Positions 16,443-25,626 of a stretch of DNA of 64,000 bases are shown piece by piece. Made by a program: the position numbers and the translations under genes. The notes under the pieces were generated by a model that had not been told where the DNA came from, made no database searches, and worked only from the letters and a program-made list of their open reading frames with translations. The number at the start of each line of letters is the position of its first letter. Position 1 is the stretch's first letter. Source of the DNA: Hyphomicrobiales bacterium (GTDB lineage Bacteria > Pseudomonadota > Alphaproteobacteria > Rhizobiales > Rhizobiaceae); the NCBI GenBank assembly GCA_900473185.1, contig UCKU01000003.1, positions 44,105 to 108,104 on the forward strand, given 5' to 3'.

Positions 16443-17078
16443 CTATCGGGGACTGCCGGTCGCCAGGGGGCCCCAGGAGAGCTCGCGATCCGCGATGGTC
16501 GCAAGATCGATCACCACTTCGATGCCGGTCCTGATACGCCGACGCAGGATGTCGGTGCGATCGGAATTCGTCCGGAGCAGGCCTTTCTCGTGCAGCGTCT
16601 GAAGCCACGTGCGCGAAAGCTTGAGCTCGGACGCCAGCAGACGGTCGAGGCGTGTGCCAGCAGGCAAGGGCACCGCCAGTTCGATCTCCAGCCGCGTCCA
16701 GCCAGCGGCCTCGCGCAGCACCTCCTTGGCGATCTCGAATTCAGGGAATTCGTCGACGCGCTGCGACTTGCGTTTCAGTGCGTCGAGGTTGAAGCTTTCC
16801 ATCCGTATCCATTTGATATCGTTGGACTGGAGTGCTTCGAGCGTTGCCGGATCGATGTCGCGGACATTCTTGCGCTCGAAGAGCGGCCGGTTCCAGGTCT
16901 TGTCGCAGGCCAGGCATTTATAGATCAGCCAGGCATCGAGCTTGCGGCCATTGGCGTTCAGCCGGATCTTGTCGCTCGATTGAAAGGCTCTCAATCCGCC
17001 GCATCCGCCACAGGCAATCCAGGGCTGGGGGGCGGTTTTCGGGGTAATGGTCCATCGGACCCGAAGTGCACAGCACAT
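16443..17078 (-). CDS. DUF1062 family protein
   Basis: A 211-residue protein with an N-terminal zinc-ribbon-like pair, CGGCGG near residue 23 and CLACDK near 57. It also has ARTWLQTLHEKGLL-type helices near the C-terminus (LKLSRTWLQTLHEKGLL), as in DUF1062 proteins annotated in many rhizobia and bacilli. Function unknown. The ATG at 17078 (MCCALRVRW) is preceded within five bases by a long hairpin; longer upstream starts have no coding character. Confidence 0.8.
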   Translation of the reverse strand: MCCALRVRWTITPKTAPQPWIACGGCGGLRAFQSSDKIRLNANGRKLDAWLIYKCLACDKTWNRPLFERKNVRDIDPATLEALQSNDIKWIRMESFNLDALKRKSQRVDEFPEFEIAKEVLREAAGWTRLEIELAVPLPAGTRLDRLLASELKLSRTWLQTLHEKGLLRTNSDRTDILRRRIRTGIEVVIDLATIADRELSWGPLATGSPR

Positions 17079-17475
17079 AGTATCTTGGTCTTCCGTTCGG
17101 AAGTCCACCAAGATGGCGTGTGAGAAAACCCATGAGGGCGCGGCGTGGCGATGCTTTCGGGTGGGTGAAGAGCAGAGACAGCGGAGCTGCACTGGCGATC
17201 GGAACAATGCCAAACCGGTCTCTTGCCGCCACCCGATGAACGTATTCAACCGCCGATAGCCCGCGGCTATCCGGCGATAGGGGTGAAACTGGATTGAGAC
17301 CGGTACTTACTTAGGCAAAGTCTACCTCGATACGCCTATGCTCTTCGCGGGTACGGATAGCAAATGATCGGCGCAAAGGGGAGAGCAACGCCGCAGCCCG
17401 AAGATATCGGCTGCGGCATTGCGGCATTTATGCAACTTTGTGCTGAAGGTTGCTTCGTCTGCCAGCTTGTTCTCA
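17079..17475. other. 397-base geneless stretch with three inverted repeats
   Basis: No convincing frame. It holds a hairpin at 17083-17113 (TCTTGGT/ACCAAGA enclosing CTTCCG-TT-CGGAAG), GATAGCC-CGC-GGCTATC at 17255-17271, and GCCGCAGCC/GGCTGCGGC at 17390-17417 with a 10-base loop. None is followed by a clear T-run. The last may end the SDR operon transcript arriving from the right. Confidence 0.55.
17083..17113 (-). promoter_or_regulatory. Long hairpin or dyad immediately before the DUF1062 start
   Basis: TCTTGGT (17083-17089) pairs with ACCAAGA (17107-17113), and inside it CTTCCG (17090-17095) pairs with CGGAAG (17098-17103) around TT, leaving only a 3-base bulge. In the DUF1062 mRNA it would end five bases before the ATG and could occlude the ribosome site, or act as an operator in DNA. 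Confidence 0.5.
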
Positions 17476-18216
17476 TCAGAGCTCCTGCGCCGTCGGCCGG
17501 AACAGGATCTCGTTGATATCGACATCTTCAGGCTGGGCGATCGCGAAGGCGACGACCCGTGCGAAGCTTTCGGCCGGCAGAGCGTAGCGTTCGTAGAAAT
17601 CGGCAATGCCGGCCGCGACATCGGCCTCGGTAATGCTCTGCGGCAGCTCGGACTCCACCGCGCCGGGCGAGACGATCGTCGTGCGGATATTATAGGGCTT
17701 CACCTCCTGGCGCAGGCCCTCCGAAATGACGCGAACGGCAGTCTTGGTCGCCGCGTAAACGGCGCTGCCGGGCCGGACCTTGTGACCGGCGACGGAGGAG
17801 ACGTTGATGATATGGCCGCTCTTCTGCTCTTTCATATGGGGAAGGGCGGCGGCAATGCCGTAGAGCACGCCCCTGAGGTTTACATCGATCATCCGGTCCC
17901 AATCGTCGATCTTGCCGCGCTCCAAGGGCGAGTGCGGCATGAGGCCGGCATTGTTGACGATGACGTCGATGCGACCATGCAGGCGGACAGCCTGATCCAC
18001 GAGGTGCTTGACCTGATCGGCCTGCGTCACGTCGGTCTCGATGGCGGAACCTTCGGGCAGGCCGATCTCAGCCGCCAGCGCCTTGAGCCGGTCGATCCGG
18101 CGGGCGCCGAGCACGACCTTGGCGCCGGCCTCTGCAAGATGGCGGGCTGTCGCTTCGCCGAGGCCGCTGCTTGCGCCTGTGATGACAACCGTCTTTCCCT
18201 TGATATTGTCGGTCAT
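17476..18216 (-). CDS. Short-chain dehydrogenase/reductase (classical SDR)
   Basis: A 246-residue classical SDR: NAD(P)-binding TGASSGLG (residues 13-20), NNAG near 87 and the catalytic Ser-Tyr-Lys (NVSSVAGH, then YAATK). ARR after the second strand favours NADP. Substrate unknown. Third gene of the cupin-AKR-SDR unit, 25 bases after the aldo/keto reductase. Such triplets beside a LysR regulator are common in rhizobia. Confidence 0.9.
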   Translation of the reverse strand: MTDNIKGKTVVITGASSGLGEATARHLAEAGAKVVLGARRIDRLKALAAEIGLPEGSAIETDVTQADQVKHLVDQAVRLHGRIDVIVNNAGLMPHSPLERGKIDDWDRMIDVNLRGVLYGIAAALPHMKEQKSGHIINVSSVAGHKVRPGSAVYAATKTAVRVISEGLRQEVKPYNIRTTIVSPGAVESELPQSITEADVAAGIADFYERYALPAESFARVVAFAIAQPEDVDINEILFRPTAQEL

Positions 18217-18241
18217 GACAACTCCTTTCAGGGCCAGCAAC

Positions 18242-19672
<1,431 letters not shown>

Positions 19673-19674
<2 letters not shown>

Positions 19675-19710
19675 TTAGCGTCTACGCAGTTCTGCGATTA
19701 GGCGCTAAAT
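19673..19710. promoter_or_regulatory. Nested dyad in the cupin/LysR divergent promoter
   Basis: Outer arms ATTTAGCG (19673-19680) and CGCTAAAT (19703-19710) enclose inner arms CGCAG (19685-19689) and CTGCG (19692-19696), with centres one base apart. Position and symmetry fit a LysR-type binding site controlling both directions. Confidence 0.6.
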
Positions 19711-19740
19711 TCCGCATGAACCTATTAGGGCACCTTATGA

Positions 19741-20634
19741 ATGAGCCGGACTAACCTTGACGACATCTCCGCTTTCCTGACCGTCGCGCGCGAGGGCAGT
19801 TTTACGCGGGCTGCTGCCATGCTTGGGGTTTCGCAATCCGCACTCAGCCAGACGGTGCGCGGCCTCGAAGAGCGGATGGGCCTGCGGCTGCTCACCCGCA
19901 CGACGCGCAAGGTTTCGCCGACCGTTGCCGGCGAGCGGCTGATCCAATCGGTCGGGCCGCGGCTTGAGGAGATCGATGCGGAACTCGCGCAACTATCGGC
20001 GCTGCGCGAAAAGCCCTCGGGCACAGTGCGCATTTCTGCCGGCGAACAGGCGGCTGAACTGATCCTCCTGCCGACTGTGGAGAGGCTGCTGTCGCAATAT
20101 CCTGATATCGCGATCGAAATCCTCGTCGATAACGGCTTGACCGATATCGTCGCCGAACGGCTGGATGCCGGCGTGCGGCTTGGCGAACAGGTTGCGAAGG
20201 ACATGGTGGCGGTACGCATCGGCCCGGATGTCAGGATGGCCGTGGTCGGTTCTCCCGGTTATTTCGAGGGGCGAGACCGCCCGCGCACACCGCATGACCT
20301 GACGGAACACAATTGCATCAATCTGCGGCTGCCCACGGCGGGCGGCTTCTATGCCTGGGAATTCGAGCAGGGCGGGCGGGAGCTGCGCGTGCGGGTAGAG
20401 GGCCAGCTTGCGGTCAATACCGGCGCGCTGGCCGTCAAGGCAGCGCTTGCCGGCGCGGGTCTCGCCTTCGTGCTGGAAGACCGCATCCGCGACGATGTTG
20501 AGGCGGGCCAGCTGACCCGGGTGCTCGCCGACTGGTGCCCGCCTTTTTCAGGTTTCCATCTCTATTATCCCAGCCGGCGCCAACCGACGCCGGCCTTCGC
20601 TGTTGTGGTGGATGCGCTGCGCTATCGCGGCTGA
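19741..20634 (+). CDS. LysR family transcriptional regulator
   Basis: A 297-residue LysR protein. The helix-turn-helix covers about residues 5-64 (DISAFLTVAREGSFTRAAAMLGVSQSALSQTVRGLEERMG), followed by a periplasmic-binding-protein-like effector domain. Divergent from the cupin-AKR-SDR operon and its likely regulator; the nested dyad is the presumed operator. ATG 19741 was chosen. Confidence 0.92.
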   Translation: MSRTNLDDISAFLTVAREGSFTRAAAMLGVSQSALSQTVRGLEERMGLRLLTRTTRKVSPTVAGERLIQSVGPRLEEIDAELAQLSALREKPSGTVRISAGEQAAELILLPTVERLLSQYPDIAIEILVDNGLTDIVAERLDAGVRLGEQVAKDMVAVRIGPDVRMAVVGSPGYFEGRDRPRTPHDLTEHNCINLRLPTAGGFYAWEFEQGGRELRVRVEGQLAVNTGALAVKAALAGAGLAFVLEDRIRDDVEAGQLTRVLADWCPPFSGFHLYYPSRRQPTPAFAVVVDALRYRG

Positions 20635-20636
20635 GT

Positions 20637-21320
20637 TCAAAAGCCCAAGCGCTTGAGATCTTCGGGCAGAAAGTTCTGGCCGCTGCGGTTCTTGACGGCG
20701 GGCAGATCAGCCATGCGCGCCTGCCACTGCGTCAGCGCGTCGAGGCCTGACGGGACGATGCCGGCGACTTCGGCGAAGGCGAGGCCGGCGAGCAAGGTGA
20801 TGTCGGCCATCGAATAGGTCTCGCCTGTCAGGAAGGCTTGTTTGCCGAGGATCTCGTTGAAATAGCGCAGACCCTCCTTTGCCTTCTCGCCCTCGCGCTC
20901 GCCCATTTCAGTGCGGCCCGGCCATTGCGGGCTCTTGAAGGCTTGAAGTGCTGCTCCGAGGCCGGGTGTGGCGTGATGAAAATAGATGCCGACGGGATCG
21001 AGCACGTAGGCCTCGGCGCGCCGCTGCATCATATGGATGAGCGCCTTTTCCTTAGGGGTGCGGCCTGTCAGGTCCGGCTTGCCATCGAGATTGTCGAGAT
21101 ATTCAGTGATCGCAGTGCTTTCGGAGATCAGCGTGCCGTCACCCAGCTCCAGCACCGGCAGTACGCCCGATGGGTTCTTCGCCAGGAAGGCGGGCTGCTT
21201 GTGCTCGGCGGCGATCAGGTCGACCGGCACGAACTCGATTTCGGAATCCAGGCCCTTTTGCGCCAGCACGATGCGGATGCGCATGGGGTTTGGGAAGCCC
21301 GGTCTGTCATAGATTTTCAT
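20637..21320 (-). CDS. Glutathione S-transferase
   Basis: A 227-residue GST. The thioredoxin-fold N-domain has NPSGVLPVLELGDGTLISESTAI (cis-Pro and the glutathione gamma-Glu-binding E-S motif, about residues 49-70). The helical C-domain has TGETYSMADITLLAGL (N-capping box and conserved Asp). The start motif RPGFPNPMRIRIVLAQ lacks an obvious catalytic Tyr/Ser/Cys. Convergent with the preceding LysR (2-base gap) and divergent from the next LysR. Confidence 0.9.
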   Translation of the reverse strand: MKIYDRPGFPNPMRIRIVLAQKGLDSEIEFVPVDLIAAEHKQPAFLAKNPSGVLPVLELGDGTLISESTAITEYLDNLDGKPDLTGRTPKEKALIHMMQRRAEAYVLDPVGIYFHHATPGLGAALQAFKSPQWPGRTEMGEREGEKAKEGLRYFNEILGKQAFLTGETYSMADITLLAGLAFAEVAGIVPSGLDALTQWQARMADLPAVKNRSGQNFLPEDLKRLGF

Positions 21321-21356
21321 GGAATTCTCTTTCGTTTGGGCAGGCGTGAAGGCGCG

Positions 21357-21372
21357 CCTCTCGATCGAGAGG
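21357..21372. promoter_or_regulatory. 16-bp perfect palindrome upstream of the GST gene
   Basis: CCTCTCGATCGAGAGG is fully self-complementary. It lies 37 bases upstream of the GST start and within the divergent GST/LysR region (21321-21511). Candidate operator, although LysR sites are usually interrupted dyads. Confidence 0.45.
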
Positions 21373-21511
21373 ACACCGAGCCCGAGGGATTGCTGATCAA
21401 GGTTTGGAAGGGCGGAAAGCTATTGGCCGCGCTTCTTGCCAAGATATGGCATGCGGCCTATTGTTTGATAATTAGCCCCTATCTGATCACGCTGTAAAGC
21501 AAGGCTGCACA

Positions 21512-22459
21512 ATGGACCGAGCGGAACTGGATGGTCTTGCCATATTTCTGGCAGTGGCCGAGCAGAATGGATTTCGCGCAGCTGCACGCCAGCTGGGGCT
21601 GACCCCATCGGCAATCAGCCAGGGAATACAGACGCTGGAACGGCGCGTGGGCGCCGCGCTATTTGCGCGAACGACCCGCAGCGTGCGGCTGACGGAAGCG
21701 GGCCAGAAGCTGCTTGCGCATGCCAAGCCGGCAGCGGCAATGTTTCAGGCCGGCGTGAACGCCGCCCGCGATCTCGGCGAACAGCCGAGTGGTAACCTGC
21801 GCATCAATGCGCCGCGCCCGGCGGTTTCGCTGCTGATCAACAGCCTGCTGCCTGATTTCCACGAGGCCTATCCTGGCATCAGTCTGGAACTTGTCGGCGA
21901 TGACGAGTTCACCAACATCGTCGAGCAAGGGTTTGATGCCGGCATCCGGCTTGGGCATACGATCGAGCTCGATATGGTCTCGACCTGGCTGACGCCGCCG
22001 GACAAGTTCGTTGTCGTCGGGACGCCGAGCCTGCTCAGGAAATATCCACGGCCCGGCCATCCACGAGAGTTGCAGGGGTTGCCCGCTCTCTTGACCCGGC
22101 GAGGCGGGCAGGTGTCGCGGACCTGGGAATTCGTCGATGGTGGCGAGAGCCTGAAGGTTGCCGTCGATGGTCCGCTCATTCTCAATGACTACGAAGCCTC
22201 GATCCGGGCTGCCCTTCGCGGCGTCGGCTTCCTCTACACGGTCGGCTCTGTTGTCAGGCACTATATCGAGCAGGGAAGTCTCATTCCGGTGCTGGAGGAT
22301 CACGCCCGTGATGTGCCGGGGCTCTGCCTCTATTATCCGAGCCGTAGCCAGTCGCTGCCCAAGCTCAGGGCCTTCGTCGACTTCGCGACGAAGCGCATGC
22401 GGCAGGGAATAGCATCCGATGCATTCTCGGTGCAGCCGCAGCGGTCACCAGAAAGCTGA
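21512..22459 (+). CDS. LysR family transcriptional regulator
   Basis: A 315-residue LysR protein with the helix-turn-helix at about residues 6-65 (LAIFLAVAEQNGFRAAARQLGLTPSAISQGIQTLERRVG) and a full effector domain. Same subfamily as the LysR at 19741 (both end their effector domain in a LYYPSR segment). Divergent from the GST gene, which it probably controls. Confidence 0.92.
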   Translation: MDRAELDGLAIFLAVAEQNGFRAAARQLGLTPSAISQGIQTLERRVGAALFARTTRSVRLTEAGQKLLAHAKPAAAMFQAGVNAARDLGEQPSGNLRINAPRPAVSLLINSLLPDFHEAYPGISLELVGDDEFTNIVEQGFDAGIRLGHTIELDMVSTWLTPPDKFVVVGTPSLLRKYPRPGHPRELQGLPALLTRRGGQVSRTWEFVDGGESLKVAVDGPLILNDYEASIRAALRGVGFLYTVGSVVRHYIEQGSLIPVLEDHARDVPGLCLYYPSRSQSLPKLRAFVDFATKRMRQGIASDAFSVQPQRSPES

Positions 22460-22492
22460 GGGCCGACGCGACGCCGGCCCTCGCTTTACGAT

Positions 22493-23203
22493 TTAGGCCA
22501 CGTGCTGAAGCTGAACTTCGCGATTGTGCAGAAAGCAGGCCTTGCTGAACAGCGTAAGGTCAAGCCGGTTCGGCAGGCGGACATCTGCCAGATCCGGCAA
22601 ACCCTTGCCATCAGCCTCGAAGGATCGGTCGATCTGCGAGATGAAGGCCAGCACGATGCCGGTTTCACGGGCGAAGGTCCGGAGTGCAGACACTTGTTCC
22701 GACAGGCCGGGCTTGCTGCGTTGCTGGTCGAGGATCTGCAGATAGTCGATGACAGCCACCGATCCCCGCGGAGCGCCCGCGAGATGCCGCATGACATAAT
22801 CGGCGCTGATCTCGTCCGAGGTGACGATCTCGATCTTCTCGCCGAGCGCTTCGCCTTCCGGCAGGGCATGAATACGCTTCATGGTCTGCTGTTCGGTATA
22901 TTCGAGCGTGAAGAAGGTGGCCTTACGGCTTTCTCTGACGGCATCGAGCAGCAGCTGCAGACCAAGCAGGGTCTTGCCGTGACCCGGACGGGCGGCGATC
23001 AAAAGCAGATCGCCTTCCGCAAGCTGCGACAGCATGGGGGTGGCCGGTAACAGCGTTTCATGCTGGGAAGCAAGCAGGCTCCAGGCGGTAAAACCTTCTT
23101 CCTGCGCGATACGGTCCAATGCCTGGTGAAGCGGGATCGTATCCGTACGCGCCAGCAATTTCGCACGGCGCTTCAGCTGATAGATGGGTGCAGACAGTTT
23201 CAT
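22493..23203 (-). CDS. Stand-alone DnaB/RecA-like ATPase
   Basis: A 236-residue protein. Residues about 1-50 (LSAPIYQLKRRAKLLARTDTI, LHQALDRIAQEEGFTAWSLL) form a small helical domain seen in several rhizobial proteins. The rest is a DnaB C-terminal-like core with Walker A ARPGHGKT (about 70-77) and Walker B VAVIDYLQIL (about 148-157). The N-terminal DnaB domain is absent and the protein is half the size of replicative DnaB, so it is not the replicative helicase. Role unknown. Not in an operon. Confidence 0.78.
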   Translation of the reverse strand: MKLSAPIYQLKRRAKLLARTDTIPLHQALDRIAQEEGFTAWSLLASQHETLLPATPMLSQLAEGDLLLIAARPGHGKTLLGLQLLLDAVRESRKATFFTLEYTEQQTMKRIHALPEGEALGEKIEIVTSDEISADYVMRHLAGAPRGSVAVIDYLQILDQQRSKPGLSEQVSALRTFARETGIVLAFISQIDRSFEADGKGLPDLADVRLPNRLDLTLFSKACFLHNREVQLQHVA

Positions 23204-23331
23204 TCAAACCTCCATTGCGAGCCGGAAACGCAACCCCTCCTTATGCGGTGCTCGAACAGATGGTTCGATGGTCGATGAACCCCGCATGGACGATGCTTTC
23301 CCGATTGGAGGGAGGAGGCCTGGGTCGGGCC

Positions 23332-23598
23332 TTATGCAAGAGGTAGCGGGCGTTGCGATTCGCGACAAGCGGGAAATGGTGGGTGCTCAGATGCGCGCCG
23401 CAGCCTCGATCTCCGAGCCTTGATGAGCATCAGGCTGGCGCATTGGCTGAGCAGCCTGTCCCGTTCATCGGCAAGATTATCCTCGAAGCGCCGGCAGAGC
23501 CGCTGGCAGCTCTCCCGGAACGGCGATGCGGGGAGGTATTTCGCCTCCATTCGCAGCCGCGTTTCCTGCAACGCGCGTAAATCTGATGGTGTGTGCAT
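23332..23598 (-). CDS. Small basic hypothetical protein
   Basis: An 88-residue, Arg/Leu-rich, probably helical protein (MHTPSDLRALQETRLRMEAK at the start) with three cysteines. The ATG at 23598 has GGAG nine bases upstream; another ATG three codons earlier is too close to it. No family recognised. Divergent from the NIPSNAP gene by 50 bases. Moderate doubt that it is translated. Confidence 0.45.
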   Translation of the reverse strand: MHTPSDLRALQETRLRMEAKYLPASPFRESCQRLCRRFEDNLADERDRLLSQCASLMLIKARRSRLRRASEHPPFPACRESQRPLPLA

Positions 23599-23648
23599 GG
23601 CCGGCATCTCCCAATAGGCTATATGCTGACATGGGAGGAATTTTCTTG

Positions 23649-24017
23649 ATGCCGACTATGCCCGTCACCTGCGAGGTGCGCTACCGCCTCGATCCCAAGA
23701 AACGCACGGAATTCGAAGCCTATGCCGAGGTCTGGATCCGGCTGATCGAGCGCTATGGCGGAATGCATCATGGATATTTCATGCCGCGCCAAAAACCTAA
23801 TGGTGCGGGTCTGAGTTTTCCCGGTGCCGGGGCGGATGGGGCGGGCGATACTGCAATCGCTCTTTTCACCTTCCCGGATGAGGAGACCTATCTCGGCTAC
23901 CGAGCCAGCGTTGCGGCCGATCCGGACAGTATCGCGGCCAATGCGCGCTTCGGGGCCGATCCGCCGTTCAAGAGTTACGAGCGCCTGTTTCTTCGACCGC
24001 TGCCGCGCTGCGATTAG
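23649..24017 (+). CDS. NIPSNAP-type protein
   Basis: A 122-residue ferredoxin-like fold protein: VTCEVRYRLDPKKRTEFEAYAEVWIRLIERYGGMHHGYF, a DTAIALFTFPDEETYLGYR strand, and a terminal YERLFLRPL. This is the NIPSNAP/DUF1330-like alpha-beta dimeric barrel. The ATG at 23649 has GGAGG nine bases upstream. Function unknown; possibly a small-molecule-binding or vesicle-type protein by analogy. Confidence 0.78.
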   Translation: MPTMPVTCEVRYRLDPKKRTEFEAYAEVWIRLIERYGGMHHGYFMPRQKPNGAGLSFPGAGADGAGDTAIALFTFPDEETYLGYRASVAADPDSIAANARFGADPPFKSYERLFLRPLPRCD

Positions 24018-24115
24018 GCGAAAGTCAGCTGCCTGCGCCGACAGCAAACAGACAGCTTCGCCGCGCTACCCGATTGTTCGTCGCCCGCAAGGGGCAGCAG
24101 CAAAAGGGTAAAATC

Positions 24116-24382
24116 ATGAAGCTGAAACTGATCGCCGCTCTCGCAATCCTGTCGCTTTCGCCGGCTTTGGCGCTTGCAAGTCCAAGCTGTACTAGCGAGC
24201 CGAAATCGAAATGGATGCCCGAGGCGGCCATGAAGGCGAAGATCGAAGCCATGGGCTACAAGGTCAAGACCTTCGAGATCACAGGCAATTGCTACGAGAT
24301 CTACGGCCGCGACAAGAACGGCGAACGCGCCGAGGTCTATTTCAACCCGGTCTCCGGCGATATCGTCCAGAAGGGCGATTGA
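24116..24382 (+). CDS. Exported PepSY-type protein
   Basis: An 88-residue protein with a signal peptide (hydrophobic core at about residues 4-20, cut near ALAS). One PepSY-like module follows (MKAKIEAMGYKVKTFEITGNCYEIYGRDKNGERAEVYFNPVSGDI) with two cysteines that may pair. Its stop is three bases before the cytochrome b start. Such PepSY-cytochrome b pairs occur under two-component control, as here. Confidence 0.85.
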   Translation: MKLKLIAALAILSLSPALALASPSCTSEPKSKWMPEAAMKAKIEAMGYKVKTFEITGNCYEIYGRDKNGERAEVYFNPVSGDIVQKGD

Positions 24383-24385
24383 GCC

Positions 24386-24952
24386 ATGACGGCCGTCTTA
24401 TCGAAGAAGGAGGGCCACGAGCCCTCCGACGCCGCCCGGCAGACGATCAGGGTCTGGGACCCGGTCGTCAGGCTGTTTCACTGGACCATCGTTACCGCCT
24501 GCACGCTCAACCTCTTCATTCTCGAAGAGGGCAAATACTGGCACCGCTTCACGGGTTATGTCGTTGCTGCGGCAATCGTCATTCGTATTCTCTGGGGTTT
24601 CGTCGGTACAAAACACGCTCGCTTTTCCGATTTCCTGCCGACGCCGCGCAGGGTCATGGAGCAGATCCTCGATATGATCGATGGCAATGATAGACGTTAC
24701 CTTGGTCACAATCCGCTGGCATCGATTATGATGCTGCTCCTGATGGCATTGCTGGCGGCAACGGCGCTGACCGGCTGGATGACGACGCTCGACGCCTTCT
24801 GGGGCGAAAAGTGGTTAGAGAAACTGCACGGCACCATCGCAAACGGCATCATGGTGCTTGCCTTCGTCCATGCGGGTGCGGCCATCGTCGAAAGCTGGAG
24901 GCATAGGGAAAATCTCGTCTGGTCGATGGTCACGGGTCGAAAGAAGGCATGA
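24386..24952 (+). CDS. Cytochrome b561-type membrane electron carrier
   Basis: A 188-residue protein with four membrane helices and histidines at heme-ligand positions (VWDPVVRLFHWTIV H32; YWHRFTGYV H53; a C-terminal pair in KLHGTIANGI and AFVHAGAA). Probably passes electrons between the quinone pool and a periplasmic partner, perhaps the PepSY protein (inference). Overlaps the response-regulator start by ATGA. Confidence 0.88.
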   Translation: MTAVLSKKEGHEPSDAARQTIRVWDPVVRLFHWTIVTACTLNLFILEEGKYWHRFTGYVVAAAIVIRILWGFVGTKHARFSDFLPTPRRVMEQILDMIDGNDRRYLGHNPLASIMMLLLMALLAATALTGWMTTLDAFWGEKWLEKLHGTIANGIMVLAFVHAGAAIVESWRHRENLVWSMVTGRKKA

Positions 24953-25626
24953 GGATACTGCTGATCGAGGATAGTCCCAGGCTTCGCGAACTGCTTTGCG
25001 AGGCCATCCGCGATGCCGGCTGGAAGATCGATGCCTTCGCGCTCGCGCAGGAGGGGCGGCTTGCATTGCAGGAAGCGGAATACGACCTGCTGCTTCTCGA
25101 TCTCGGCCTGCCTGATGAGGACGGGATCGCCTTCCTGAGATCGCTCCGGGCGACAAGGGTGCAGATGCCGGTTCTGGTGCTGACTGCGCGCGGGGCGATC
25201 GACGAACGCATTGCCGGGCTCGATGCCGGCGCTGATGACTATCTCGTAAAACCGTTTCACAATGGCGAGCTGATCGCCCGCATCCGCGCGCTGACGCGGC
25301 GCGCGCCGGCAACCATTATGCCGGTCCTGGAATACGCTGCACTTCAATATGATGTCGCCTCACGCCGGGTGATCTGTGCCGGCGCCGAGATTGCGCTCGC
25401 GCCCTCGGAAAAGGGGCTGCTCGAACTGCTGATGCGCAATGGCGGCAGGGTGGTGCCCAAGCCGAAGATCGAGCACGCCTTCTCGGAATTCGGAGACGAG
25501 CGCAGCAGCAATGCCGTCGAGCTTGCCGTTTCGAGACTGCGCAAGAAGCTGGAGGGGCACCCGACGAAGGCGCTGATCGAGACCGTCAGGGGTGTCGGCT
25601 ATATGATGCGGGAGGCGCGCGCGTGA
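24949..25626 (+). CDS. OmpR-family response regulator
   Basis: A 225-residue regulator. The receiver domain has E7-D8, phospho-acceptor D51 (LLLDLGLPD), T79 and K101 (LVKPF). The winged-helix output domain covers about 125-222 (SSNAVELAVSRLRKKLEG, IETVRGVGYMM). Overlaps the cytochrome gene upstream and the kinase gene downstream by ATGA, so it is co-transcribed with the electron-transfer genes it likely controls. Confidence 0.95.
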   Translation: MRILLIEDSPRLRELLCEAIRDAGWKIDAFALAQEGRLALQEAEYDLLLLDLGLPDEDGIAFLRSLRATRVQMPVLVLTARGAIDERIAGLDAGADDYLVKPFHNGELIARIRALTRRAPATIMPVLEYAALQYDVASRRVICAGAEIALAPSEKGLLELLMRNGGRVVPKPKIEHAFSEFGDERSSNAVELAVSRLRKKLEGHPTKALIETVRGVGYMMREARA

